Shown here: positions 56,704 to 64,000 of the stretch, piece after piece
How the letters are laid out: each line of letters starts with the position of its first letter
Numbering within the stretch: position 1 is the stretch's first letter
Source: Streptococcus sp. LYSM12
Lineage (GTDB): Bacteria; Bacillota; Bacilli; Lactobacillales; Streptococcaceae
DNA: 64,000 nucleotides
NCBI RefSeq assembly: GCF_004569635.1
Contig: NZ_SPOZ01000011.1
Coordinates: 1-64,000, forward strand
Direction: 5' to 3'
Translations under genes and position numbers: made by a program
Notes under the pieces: generated by a model
What the model saw: the letters and a program-made list of their open reading frames with translations, nothing else
Told to the model about the DNA's origin: nothing
Database searches by the model: none

Positions 56704-58043
56704 TTACGATTTACGATACCATGACGCGGAGCCTTCGCGAGTTTGTCCCTTTGGAAGCTGGAAAGGTTAAGATGTATGTCTGTGGACCGACTGTCTATAA
56801 TTATATCCATGTCGGAAATGCACGTTCAACTGTGGCTTTTGATACCATTCGGCGCTATTTTGAGTACCGTGGATTTGAGGTGACCTATATTTCAAACTTC
56901 ACAGATGTGGATGATAAGATTATCAACCGCGCCAAGGAAGAGGGCGTTTCTCCGCAAGTCATTGCTGAAAAGTACATCGCAGCCTTTATGACAGATGTAG
57001 CGCAACTAGGTGTCAAACCTGCAACCAAGCACCCTCGGGTCATGCACTTTATGGACGAAATTGTAGCCTTTATTGAAGAATTGCTTGCAAAAGACTATGC
57101 CTATGAAGTAGCAGGGGATGTCTATTTCCGAGTAGAGAAATCAGAGAACTATGCGACCTTGGCCAACAAGACCTTGGAAGACCTGGTTTTAGGAGCTAGC
57201 GGTCGGACAGATGAGGAGGTGGAGCGCAAGGAAAATCCTATTGATTTTGCCCTTTGGAAATCAGCTAAAGCAGGTGAAATTTTCTGGCCAAGTCCTTGGG
57301 GACCGGGACGTCCGGGTTGGCATATTGAGTGTTCTGTCATGGCGACAGAAATCTTAGGTAATACCATTGATATTCATGGAGGTGGTGCGGATTTAGAATT
57401 CCCTCACCATACCAATGAAATTGCCCAGTCAGAGGCAAAAACAGGTCAAACTTTTGCCAACTACTGGATGCACAATGGTTTTGTCAATATTGATAATGTC
57501 AAGATGTCGAAGTCCTTGGGGAATTTCATAACTGTTCACGATGCCCTTGAAACAGTAGACGGGCAGGTCTTGCGTTTCTTCTTTGCGACCCAGCATTACA
57601 GAAAACCGATTAACTTTACTGAAAAAGGGGTGGCAGATGCAGCAGTCAATCTCAAGTATTTGAAACATACCTACGAGCAGCACTTTACAGAGGATGTGGA
57701 TTTAGGTCGTTTAGCGGATTTTGAAAGCAAGTTCTGTCAGGCTATGGATGAAGATTTCAATACTGCAAATGGGATTACAGTGGTTTTTGAATTGGCTAAG
57801 TGGATTAACTCAGGCAATTACAACCTTGATGTCAAAGTCGCGCTTGAGAAGATTTTAGCCGTTTTTGGAATTGTGTTTGAAGAAGAGGTGCTAGATAGCG
57901 AGATTGAGGCCTTGATTGAGCAACGGCAAATAGCACGAGCAGCTAGAGATTTTGCGACCGCAGACAGTATTCGCGATCAGTTAGCAGCACAGGGAATCAA
58001 ACTCCTTGATACCAAAGATGGAGTGAGGTGGACGCGTGATTGA
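56700..58043 (+). CDS. cysS: Cysteinyl-tRNA synthetase
   Basis: A 447-residue class I synthetase. The HIGH-type motif is YIHVGNARS in CGPTVYNYIHVGNARS (about residue 28-43), and the KMSKS motif is present at about residue 266 (VKMSKSLGNF). Zinc ligands include Cys28 and CSVMATEILG and the following HHTNEIAQSE. No T-box is recognisable upstream. The 3' end overlaps mrnC by 8 bp. The start codon overlaps a possible 9-codon peptide and lacks a ribosome site. Confidence 0.97.
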   Translation: MITIYDTMTRSLREFVPLEAGKVKMYVCGPTVYNYIHVGNARSTVAFDTIRRYFEYRGFEVTYISNFTDVDDKIINRAKEEGVSPQVIAEKYIAAFMTDVAQLGVKPATKHPRVMHFMDEIVAFIEELLAKDYAYEVAGDVYFRVEKSENYATLANKTLEDLVLGASGRTDEEVERKENPIDFALWKSAKAGEIFWPSPWGPGRPGWHIECSVMATEILGNTIDIHGGGADLEFPHHTNEIAQSEAKTGQTFANYWMHNGFVNIDNVKMSKSLGNFITVHDALETVDGQVLRFFFATQHYRKPINFTEKGVADAAVNLKYLKHTYEQHFTEDVDLGRLADFESKFCQAMDEDFNTANGITVVFELAKWINSGNYNLDVKVALEKILAVFGIVFEEEVLDSEIEALIEQRQIARAARDFATADSIRDQLAAQGIKLLDTKDGVRWTRD

Positions 58044-58416
58044 TGTAACACTCATCAATGGGATTGCGCTAGCGTTTGAGGGGGATGCCGTTTATTCTAT
58101 GTATATTCGTAGGCATTTGATTTTTAAGGGATTGACCAAGCCCAATCAATTACACCGCAAGGCCAATCACTATGTGTCCGCTAAGGCTCAAGCTAGTCTG
58201 ATTTCTAAAATGCTAGACACGGATTTTTTGACAGAAAAAGAAGTAGACATTTATAAGCGTGGACGCAATACCAATAGCCATACCAAGGCAAAAAATGCGG
58301 ATATTGTAACGTATCGTATGTCGACAGGATTTGAGGCGGTTCTAGGGTATCTGCACATGACGGAGCAAATCGAGCGTCTTGAGGAAGTGATTAATTGGTG
58401 TATCGAACATGGATAG
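58036..58416 (+). CDS. mrnC: Mini-ribonuclease III
   Basis: A 126-residue RNase III-like catalytic domain without the double-stranded RNA-binding domain, which matures 23S rRNA. Conserved parts are LAFEGDAVYSMYIRRHL (acidic active-site residues) and RGRNTNSHTKAKNADIVTYRMSTGFEAVLGYLHM. Overlaps cysS by 8 bp, the normal arrangement in Firmicutes. Confidence 0.95.
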   Translation: MIDVTLINGIALAFEGDAVYSMYIRRHLIFKGLTKPNQLHRKANHYVSAKAQASLISKMLDTDFLTEKEVDIYKRGRNTNSHTKAKNADIVTYRMSTGFEAVLGYLHMTEQIERLEEVINWCIEHG

Positions 58417-58424
58417 GAGGTCCT

Positions 58425-59372
58425 ATGCAAGCTGAGCAGTTTTTTTCAAACAAGCGTAACGTGAGAAGAACAAAGAAAATCGCCCATTTGTTAGACAGCC
58501 AAGAGGCAGTGGCGTTTTTTCCAGCTGGTATCATTGTCGATACACCTAGTAGTCAGTCTAACCTACTTGCCTTTCCTTTATCAAATGGTCAATGGTTGCA
58601 GATTAGTCAAGACCACTTGACCAATCGGGAACGCTATTTATTATCTGTTTTTTCGGACGATGAAGAAGTCTATATTAGCCATCCTTGGTACCAATTTTTG
58701 GTTAAGGGAATTGGTCCTATGCCCCAGCAGCTTAGTCCCATGCAATGGATTCATGTTCATCATTCTGTATCGGCACTTGAGGAAAAAGAGGAGTTACAAG
58801 CTTGGCTTGAGGTCATGCGCTCCTTGTTGCCCAATCGTGTAGCTGATTTTCAGCTAACCGCCCATGATATAGTTTTTGTATTAGTTCAAAATACCTTTAT
58901 CCCGATTCAAGAGGTGTTAGCCGATACCTTGTCTGCCATGGAATTTGACTTTGGCTTAAAATTGACGATTCTAGTTGGGCAAATGTGGTCGCACGTAACA
59001 GATGGGGATTGGGCAAAGCTGTTTCGGGCAGAACATGAGCTCTTTATCGCCTGGCAGCAACGTTTTCAATCCTCTCGGGTTATTTCCTTTGGTCAGGTCT
59101 TTTTATGGGGGCAGGGGCAGGAAATCTCGCTTCGTCCTTTGCGCAACCAACTAGCCCAGATGATTAGCCAGCAAGACCAGTTGGCAGATAGCATTCTCGT
59201 TTTATGGGAGGAGGCTGCCGTAGTGACCAAGGCTGCGCAACGCCTTTATGTTCATCGCAATACACTTCAATATCGCCTCGAAAAATGGCTAGATATCAGT
59301 GGCCTCCAACTCCGCAATCTGACGGATCTGGCAGTCTGTTACCAGGTTGTATTGGAAGATAGCAATAGTTAG
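58425..59372 (+). CDS. PucR-type helix-turn-helix regulator
   Basis: A 315-residue protein. The C-terminal 50 residues (VVTKAAQRLYVHRNTLQYRL and LTDLAVCYQVVL) are the PucR/CdaR helix-turn-helix. The N-terminal 260 residues have no domain I can name. It begins 8 bp after mrnC with TAGGAGG overlapping the mrnC stop. The position upstream of msmK hints at a role in sugar metabolism but may only be inherited order. Start ATG 58425. Confidence 0.75.
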   Translation: MQAEQFFSNKRNVRRTKKIAHLLDSQEAVAFFPAGIIVDTPSSQSNLLAFPLSNGQWLQISQDHLTNRERYLLSVFSDDEEVYISHPWYQFLVKGIGPMPQQLSPMQWIHVHHSVSALEEKEELQAWLEVMRSLLPNRVADFQLTAHDIVFVLVQNTFIPIQEVLADTLSAMEFDFGLKLTILVGQMWSHVTDGDWAKLFRAEHELFIAWQQRFQSSRVISFGQVFLWGQGQEISLRPLRNQLAQMISQQDQLADSILVLWEEAAVVTKAAQRLYVHRNTLQYRLEKWLDISGLQLRNLTDLAVCYQVVLEDSNS

Positions 59373-59479
59373 GTGTCACTATCCGAGCCTGAAAGTGAGC
59401 GAGCTCTGTCAAGTGAGTGCGCATTGTTATCCGAACTTGAAAACGAGATGATACTCTGCGAAAATCCAAAGAATACTAA

Positions 59480-60375
59480 CCGCCCTGGTATCTTGGTTTA
59501 ATTGAACACGCCCTAAACTCTGTGCGAAAAAGATAAATCTCATTGGTTGCTAGACAACCTGCTTCGATTGTTTAGCGGTAGCTAGCTGGCTCCTCCCTGC
59601 ATTTCATTGGTGACGAGCCTAGCTATCTTCGCAGGGGTCTCACAACGAAGCGTTCCGCTTCTGTTCGGCCGCCTATTTTCGCTTTGAGTTTTTAACGGGC
59701 TTTGTATCTTGGTGTAATTGAACACGCCCTAAACTCTGTGCGAAAAAGATAAATTTTCCTAGAAACTAATGTTTCTTCGTCAAATTTCCTATTTTCGCTT
59801 TGAGTTTTTAACGGGCTTTGTATCTTGGTGTAATTGAACACGCCCTAAACTCTGTGCGAAAAAGATAAATCTCATTGGTTGCTAGACAACCTGCTTCGAT
59901 TGTTTAGCGGTAGCTAGCTGGCTCCTCCCTGCATTTCATTGGTGACGAGCCTAGCTATCTTCGCAGGGGTCTCACAACGAAGCGTTCCGCTTCTGTTCGG
60001 CCGCCTATTTTCGCTTTGAGTTTTTAACGGGCTTTGTATCTTGATGTAATTGAACACGCCCTAAACTCTGTGCGAAAAAGATAAATTTTCCTAGACACTA
60101 ACGTTTCTTCGTCAAATTTCCTATTTTCGCTTTGAGTTTTTAACGGGCTTTGTATCTTGATGTAACTGAACTCAGGCTAAAAGCTCGGAAAAAAGATAAA
60201 TACTCCTAGAAGCAGAAGCTTCTTCGTTGTATTTTCTATTTTTCATTCGCTTTTTAGACGCCCTCGTATCTTGGATAACTGAACTCGGGCTAAAATTCTA
60301 GAGAAAAAGATAAATTGCCTTGTGTCCCGTGACACGGCGCCAATTTCCTATTTTCCTACGAATTTTAACCGCCCT
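59480..60375. repeat. Array of six hairpin repeat units upstream of msmK
   Basis: Each unit starts with a TATCTTG..TAA.TGAAC segment, then GCCCTAAACTC..GCGAAAAAGATAAAT, a variable middle, and closes with ATTTCCTATTTTCGC..TTTTAACGGGC, the imperfect reverse complement of its start. Unit starts lie near 59490, 59705, 59820, 60035, 60155 and 60270. Units 1 and 3 share a long middle (with GCGGTAGCTAGCTGGCTCC and GAGCCTAGCTATCTTCGC), units 2 and 4 a short one, so a block of about 330 bp is duplicated. No coding frame. The last unit ends about 55 bp before the msmK promoter region. Confidence 0.85.
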
Positions 60376-60422
60376 CGTATCTTGTGCAACTTGTACAAAT
60401 TGTTTTTTTCTTTTTGTTCAGA

Positions 60423-60463
60423 TTGACAGGGGACAAATAAAGCGTTTTCATTTATACTAGAAT
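60423..60463 (+). promoter_or_regulatory. msmK promoter region with cre-like sequence
   Basis: TTGACA (60423-60428), TATACT (60453-60458) and TAGAAT (60458-60463) are present but not at ideal spacing. AAAGCGTTTTCA between them is the cre-like half AAGCGTTTTCA, which suggests CcpA control. Confidence 0.4.
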
Positions 60464-60488
60464 AGTAGAAAGAAAGCGAGGTTTGAAC

Positions 60489-61622
60489 ATGGTTCAATTA
60501 AATCTGAAAAATATCTATAAAAAATATCCAAATAGTGAACATTATTCCGTTGAAGATTTTAATCTCGACATCAAAGACAAAGAATTCATCGTATTCGTTG
60601 GTCCTTCAGGATGCGGTAAATCAACAACGCTTCGGATGATTGCAGGTCTTGAAGATATTACGGAGGGTGAAGCATATATTGATGATGTATTGATGAATGA
60701 TGTGGCACCAAAAGACCGTGACATTGCCATGGTATTCCAAAACTATGCTCTATATCCACACATGACTGTATTTGACAACATGGCATTTGGTTTGAAGTTG
60801 CGCAAGTACAGCAAGGAAGAAATAAAAAAACGGGTAGAAGAAGCAGCAAGTATTCTCGGTTTAACTGAATTCTTACAAAGAAAACCTGCTGACTTGTCGG
60901 GGGGACAACGCCAGCGTGTTGCTATGGGACGTGCGATTGTTCGTGATGCAAAAGTATTCCTAATGGATGAACCTTTGTCAAACCTAGATGCGAAACTTCG
61001 TGTGTCCATGCGGACAGAGATTGCGAAAATCCACCGTCGTATCGGTGCAACAACCATCTACGTAACTCATGACCAGACAGAAGCGATGACGCTTGCGGAT
61101 CGTATCGTTATCATGAGTGCTACTAAAAATGAAGCAGGTACAGGAACAATCGGACGTATCGAGCAAATCGGGACACCAGAAGAATTGTATAACTCTCCAG
61201 TTAACAAATTTGTTGCTAGCTTCATCGGAAGCCCAGCGATGAACTTCTTCAATGTGACCTTGAGCGATGGTGTTTTATCAGACGGAGAGAATTTCTCACT
61301 TCGCCTGCCAGAGGGTCGCAGAAAACATTTGGAAGAAAGAGGGTACGAAGGAAAAACGTTTACTCTTGGTATTCGTCCAGAAGATATTAAGGCCTCTCAA
61401 TTAGAATTGGAAACATATCCGGAGAGTATCGTGACATCAGAAGTGGTTGTTTCTGAATTGCTAGGTGCAGAGTCTATGCTCTATAGCCGTGTCGGGTCAA
61501 CTGAGTTTGTATCTCGTGTAGATGCGCGTGATTTTCATAAACCAGGTGAACAAGTACGCTTAGCCTTTAACTTAAACAAGGCACATTTCTTTGATAATGA
61601 TACCAACAAGGCTATCATTTAA
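60489..61622 (+). CDS. msmK: Sugar ABC transporter ATPase MsmK
   Basis: A 377-residue ATPase that powers several streptococcal sugar importers lacking their own ATPase. Walker A GPSGCGKST (about 37), Q-loop MVFQNYALYPHMTV, signature LSGGQRQRVAMGRAI, Walker B VFLMDEPLSNLDAKLR and His switch YVTHDQTEAMTLADR; the C-terminal 140 residues are the MalK-type regulatory (TOBE) domain. Sequence is close to pneumococcal MsmK (376 residues from memory). The ATG at 60489 is chosen over a TTG six bases earlier. Likely partner of the importer at 16600-20020. Monocistronic. Confidence 0.96.
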   Translation: MVQLNLKNIYKKYPNSEHYSVEDFNLDIKDKEFIVFVGPSGCGKSTTLRMIAGLEDITEGEAYIDDVLMNDVAPKDRDIAMVFQNYALYPHMTVFDNMAFGLKLRKYSKEEIKKRVEEAASILGLTEFLQRKPADLSGGQRQRVAMGRAIVRDAKVFLMDEPLSNLDAKLRVSMRTEIAKIHRRIGATTIYVTHDQTEAMTLADRIVIMSATKNEAGTGTIGRIEQIGTPEELYNSPVNKFVASFIGSPAMNFFNVTLSDGVLSDGENFSLRLPEGRRKHLEERGYEGKTFTLGIRPEDIKASQLELETYPESIVTSEVVVSELLGAESMLYSRVGSTEFVSRVDARDFHKPGEQVRLAFNLNKAHFFDNDTNKAII

Positions 61623-61639
61623 ATTTATTAGAATGCTAA

Positions 61640-61671
61640 ACAACCTCCCTGCCGTTTGGTGGGGAGGTTGT
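61640..61671 (+). terminator. msmK terminator
   Basis: ACAACCTCCC (61640-61649) pairs with GGGAGGTTGT (61662-61671). Confidence 0.8.
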
Positions 61672-61685
61672 CGTCTAGAATACGC

Positions 61686-61791
61686 TATAGTCTTTTCGTT
61701 TACTTTTCGTACTAGGCAAGGAGCTGCAGGCTGTACTGGAGTACGGCAAAGCGAGGTAACGAAGTAATAAAAGATAAACGAAATGACTATA
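61686..61791 (+). repeat. RUP-like MITE, 106 bp
   Basis: Ends TATAGTCTTTTCGTTTA and TAAACGAAATGACTATA; the core is CTTTTCGTACTAGGCAAGG with one change from the usual TTTAGTACTAGG. Confidence 0.92.
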
Positions 61792-61817
61792 CAAAAGCGT
61801 AAAAATCAATCTGTGAC

Positions 61818-61855
61818 AAAAAACCAAAGGTAGAACTAGTTCTACCTTTGGTTTT
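61818..61855. terminator. Perfect 38-bp palindromic terminator
   Basis: AAAAACCAAAGGTAGAACT (61818-61836) is followed immediately by its exact reverse complement, ending in TTTTT. It serves the converging msmK and membrane-protein genes. Confidence 0.9.
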
Positions 61856-61936
61856 TCTGAACTTTTAGCCCGAATTTGATTACGAACCAATCCCCTGGCT
61901 TAACCTCGTTTTTTAAAAATTTTTTCTATACTCGAG

Positions 61937-61963
61937 CTAGACTAATCCACTGGATTAGTCTAG
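61937..61963 (-). terminator. Hairpin at the end of the ArAE gene
   Basis: CTAGACTAATCC (61937-61948) and GGATTAGTCTAG (61952-61963) form a 12-bp stem that includes the stop codon of the minus-strand gene. Confidence 0.6.
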
Positions 61964-62916
61964 TCCCCTGCATATTGTTCATAAAAATTCACTTTGAGCT
62001 GGATAAAGGCTTCCATATCATGGAGGAGTTGAAAGAGGGTTGCCCGTGCTTCAAATTCTTCTCGTGTCTGAGGGAGTGGGCGCTCACGGAAAGTTTGATG
62101 AAAGAGTTCAATATCTTCTAGGAGTTCATGACCGGGGTTTTGCCTACTTAGTTGGAGAGCTGTTCGTTCAAAAAGGCTAGCTAGGATTACAGCCTCGCGG
62201 CTCTCAAGTGAAAATTTGTTCATATTGTTGGCCATAGTGCGCAGAATCTTATTTTGTGCGAGTCGCATTTCAAAATAATGAACTTGGTAGTTGGTCTGGT
62301 GAAAGAGTTGATTGTGACGGTCAAGATAGACAACATCCAGTGCTTCTTGGAGTGTGTGGTCTAGTTGGCGAATCAGTTGTGCCTCATTGCGGCCATCTCC
62401 TGTCAGTAAAAATTCTTGAAAGCGTAGGAGGATAGATTTTAGATCTTGCTCTACCTCTTCGTGGTAGATTTGGATTTGTTTGTCCTGTGAAGGCATGTAG
62501 AGGTTGGCGATGAGAGCAATTCCAGTTCCAATCAAAAAGAGTATCAGTTCATTTCCTAAAAGGATCAGTGAATTAGATTTTTCTAAGAATAAGTGAGTTA
62601 CAAGGACTGTACAAGGTGCGATGCCTGCCGTCAGATTTGCTTTGTAAGCAAGCGGGACATAGAAACAGAGATAAAGTCCCAAGGTCAACAAGTGAAAACC
62701 AAAAAGAGAGAAAGCAAAAGTGGCAATCGCAAGAGCTAAAACCGTTGACCAAAGCCTGGCCCAGGCTGTTTTGAGCGAAGCACGTCTGGTGTCTAAAATA
62801 CTTAAAATGGCAATAATTCCTGCGGATGTAGCGTAGGATAACTGTAACAAATCAGCCAAAGCAATTGCGATACAGGTCGCAAGAACGAGCTTGATCGTTC
62901 GATGAAGTAAGGGCAT
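61960..62916 (-). CDS. Aromatic acid exporter family (DUF939/FUSC-like) membrane protein
   Basis: A 318-residue protein. The N-terminal half has five to six membrane segments (LVLATCIAIALADLL, ATSAGIIAILSILDTRR, VLALAIATFAFSLFG and so on up to residue 145); the soluble C-terminal half is helical. The ILDTRRASLKTAWARL loop is characteristic of ArAE_1 (DUF939) proteins. Substrate and function unproven. Start ATG 62916 after AGGAGACTACT on the minus strand. Confidence 0.82.
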   Translation of the reverse strand: MPLLHRTIKLVLATCIAIALADLLQLSYATSAGIIAILSILDTRRASLKTAWARLWSTVLALAIATFAFSLFGFHLLTLGLYLCFYVPLAYKANLTAGIAPCTVLVTHLFLEKSNSLILLGNELILFLIGTGIALIANLYMPSQDKQIQIYHEEVEQDLKSILLRFQEFLLTGDGRNEAQLIRQLDHTLQEALDVVYLDRHNQLFHQTNYQVHYFEMRLAQNKILRTMANNMNKFSLESREAVILASLFERTALQLSRQNPGHELLEDIELFHQTFRERPLPQTREEFEARATLFQLLHDMEAFIQLKVNFYEQYAGD

Positions 62917-62929
62917 AGTAGTCTCCTAT

Positions 62930-63083
62930 AGTGGGTGTGAATAGGTATTATGCTTTATTATAGCATATAGATGGAGAGTGTTTTAGAGATTTGATTGTGG
63001 TGTGGCTGAGTATTGTAGAAGCTGTACTGAAAAATATTTTGGACGTGAATATAGCATCCTAAGATCATTAGCCAGTAGGATTG
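62930..63083. other. Intergenic region before the last MITE
   Basis: Contains TTATAGCATA-type AT-rich sequence near 62955 that may be the promoter of the minus-strand membrane protein gene. No gene seen. Confidence 0.35.
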
Positions 63084-63189
63084 TATAGTCTTTTCGTTTA
63101 CTTTTAGTACTAGGCAAGGAGCTGCAGGCTCTACTAGAGTACGGTAAAACGAGTTAACGAAGTAATAAAAGATAAACGAGATGACTATA
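63084..63189 (+). repeat. RUP-like MITE, 106 bp
   Basis: Ends TATAGTCTTTTCGTTTA and TAAACGAGATGACTATA with the standard core. Confidence 0.92.
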
Positions 63190-63660
63190 TACGAGTGTAT
63201 GTTATGAAAATGAAATGGGGGAGGTTTCTAGATTGATTTCACCTGCCGTTAGGGAATGCGGGAGTTTTACCCTTAAAAGGCAGTGGATCATGAGAAAATA
63301 TCATCATATCCTATAGTTATTTCAAGCGACCATATAGACTACACTGATGAATAGAAACGTCGAAGATATCGCTTCAACAGGAGACCTCCAGCCTCCTGTT
63401 CATCTATTTTTAAGCATACATCTATAGATAAGCTAAGCCTGAGGTAGCGTATTATAAAAATCAGCTGGCAGTGATGAGTAGAACCTCATATTTTCCCCTC
63501 CTCCGTGTCCAGTAGTCTGGATTTTCTTTCGTCGTGTTAAGATTGTGGTTTATGGGAAAGTCTACGGATGGAGCCATTAGAAGAGTAAATAGTTTCTGAA
63601 ACAAGACGGCTCTTCCTTGTACCATTGTAGAGTTTGCGATTGGAGTCATCTCAGATTTTT
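63190..63660. other. Intergenic region upstream of the TraX-like gene
   Basis: No convincing gene. The frames present lack ribosome sites. TGGAGGTCTCCTG-like palindrome near 63380-63400 (CAGGAGACCTCCAGCCTCCTG) could be a terminator. TGGTATAAT at 63664-63672 is an extended -10 for the next gene. Confidence 0.45.
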
Positions 63661-63690
63661 TTATGGTATAATTGACAGGAGGAGGTTATA

Positions 63691-64000
63691 ATGAAAAAAT
63701 TAGAATTAACAGGTTTTCAACTAAAATTAATTGCTCTAGCTGGCATGATTGTTGATCATGTCAATACTCACTTCGGTCATCACTTGGGGTTTCCAATTTG
63801 GGTATCTTGGGTTGGTCGCTTTGTTGCTCCAGTATTTTTATATTTGCTAATGGAGGGATTTACCCACACTTCTAACCGCTCGAACTATTTCAAGAGGTTG
63901 TACACAGGCGCTTTTGTAATGTTTGTCATTAATCTTGTAAAAAATATTGTGACAGGACAGTACTATAACCCTTTGACAAAGGAATTCGATGCCTTTTTGT
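63691..64000 (+). CDS. TraX-like membrane protein (N-terminal part, cut by window edge)
   Basis: The first 103 codons of a gene that runs past the window. The N-terminus (LTGFQLKLIALAGMIVDHVN, then VGRFVAPVFLYLLMEGF) has the Asp-His and Gly-Arg features of the TraX family, integral membrane proteins first described as pilin acetylases but common in streptococcal chromosomes with unknown role. Strong ribosome site GGAGGAGG 8 bp before the ATG. About three membrane segments are within the visible part. Confidence 0.82.
   Translation, partial: MKKLELTGFQLKLIALAGMIVDHVNTHFGHHLGFPIWVSWVGRFVAPVFLYLLMEGFTHTSNRSNYFKRLYTGAFVMFVINLVKNIVTGQYYNPLTKEFDAFL

Noticed and set aside
59480-60375. Protein-coding or phage-derived sequence before msmK
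   Set aside because: All frames are interrupted; the conserved features are inverted arms, not codons.
63461-63649. 62-residue minus-strand frame
   Set aside because: No ribosome site, no recognisable protein features.

Overview
The window is a piece of a low-GC Firmicutes chromosome, almost certainly Streptococcus. The proteins resemble those of S. pneumoniae and S. suis, the housekeeping gene orders are streptococcal (uppS-cdsA-rseP-proS, rpsO-pnp-cysE-cysS-mrnC, a proWX/proV/marR choline importer), and the intergenic regions are full of short TA-flanked palindromic elements like pneumococcal RUP and BOX. A member of the S. suis-like group is my best guess, from overall impression only. 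No rRNA, tRNA or CRISPR array was seen.

Region 1 (1-26.3 kb) is an accessory and catabolic island for host N-glycans. After the tail of an IS3-family transposase and a MarR/DUF1304 pair come a GH92 mannosidase (minus strand) and, divergently, a tight operon of GH125, GH38, a ROK sugar kinase and a GH20 hexosaminidase. After an interruption the system resumes with an ABC importer (two permeases and a lipoprotein; ngt type), a GH29 fucosidase with extra modules, and a DUF624 protein with a YesM/YesN-type sensor kinase and AraC-type response regulator (TCS07 type). Sensing, import and intracellular trimming of N-glycans are thus in one place. The importer has no ATPase of its own; msmK, the shared streptococcal ATPase, lies at 60.5 kb in this window.

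The interruption (10.6-16.4 kb) holds an internally deleted IS3-family remnant with a MITE nested inside it, a four-gene cassette that looks like a type VII-secreted lipase with reversed domain order plus two small helical partners and a membrane protein, a gene remnant and an ABC exporter. The cassette is the least ordinary gene cluster here. Two near-identical direct repeats of about 290 bp (1226-1519 and 14457-14745) bracket the GH92-to-cassette block.

Region 2 (26.3-63 kb) is mostly core genome: purA, yajC, uppS, cdsA, rseP, proS, dhaKLM (minus, with a perfect cre), polC, proWX/proV/marR (minus, two palindromic operators bracketing the promoter), pepS, a GlsB-type membrane protein, def, an RsuA-type pseudouridine synthase, an XRE regulator with a membrane partner, a uracil permease under a PyrR-type attenuator, rpsO, pnp, cysE, cysS, mrnC, a PucR-type regulator, msmK, an aromatic-acid-exporter-like protein and the start of a TraX-like gene.

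About 20 repeat copies occupy the intergenic spaces: a 106-bp RUP-like element, a 159-bp form with the same ends and two extra internal hairpins, a divergent form with different ends, BOX-like elements, composite palindromes, a 51-bp tandem array after the pseudouridine synthase gene, and a roughly 0.9-kb array of hairpin units before msmK. One 159-bp copy interrupts a transposase frame so cleanly that removing it with one TA restores the codons, which demonstrates transposition with TA target duplication.
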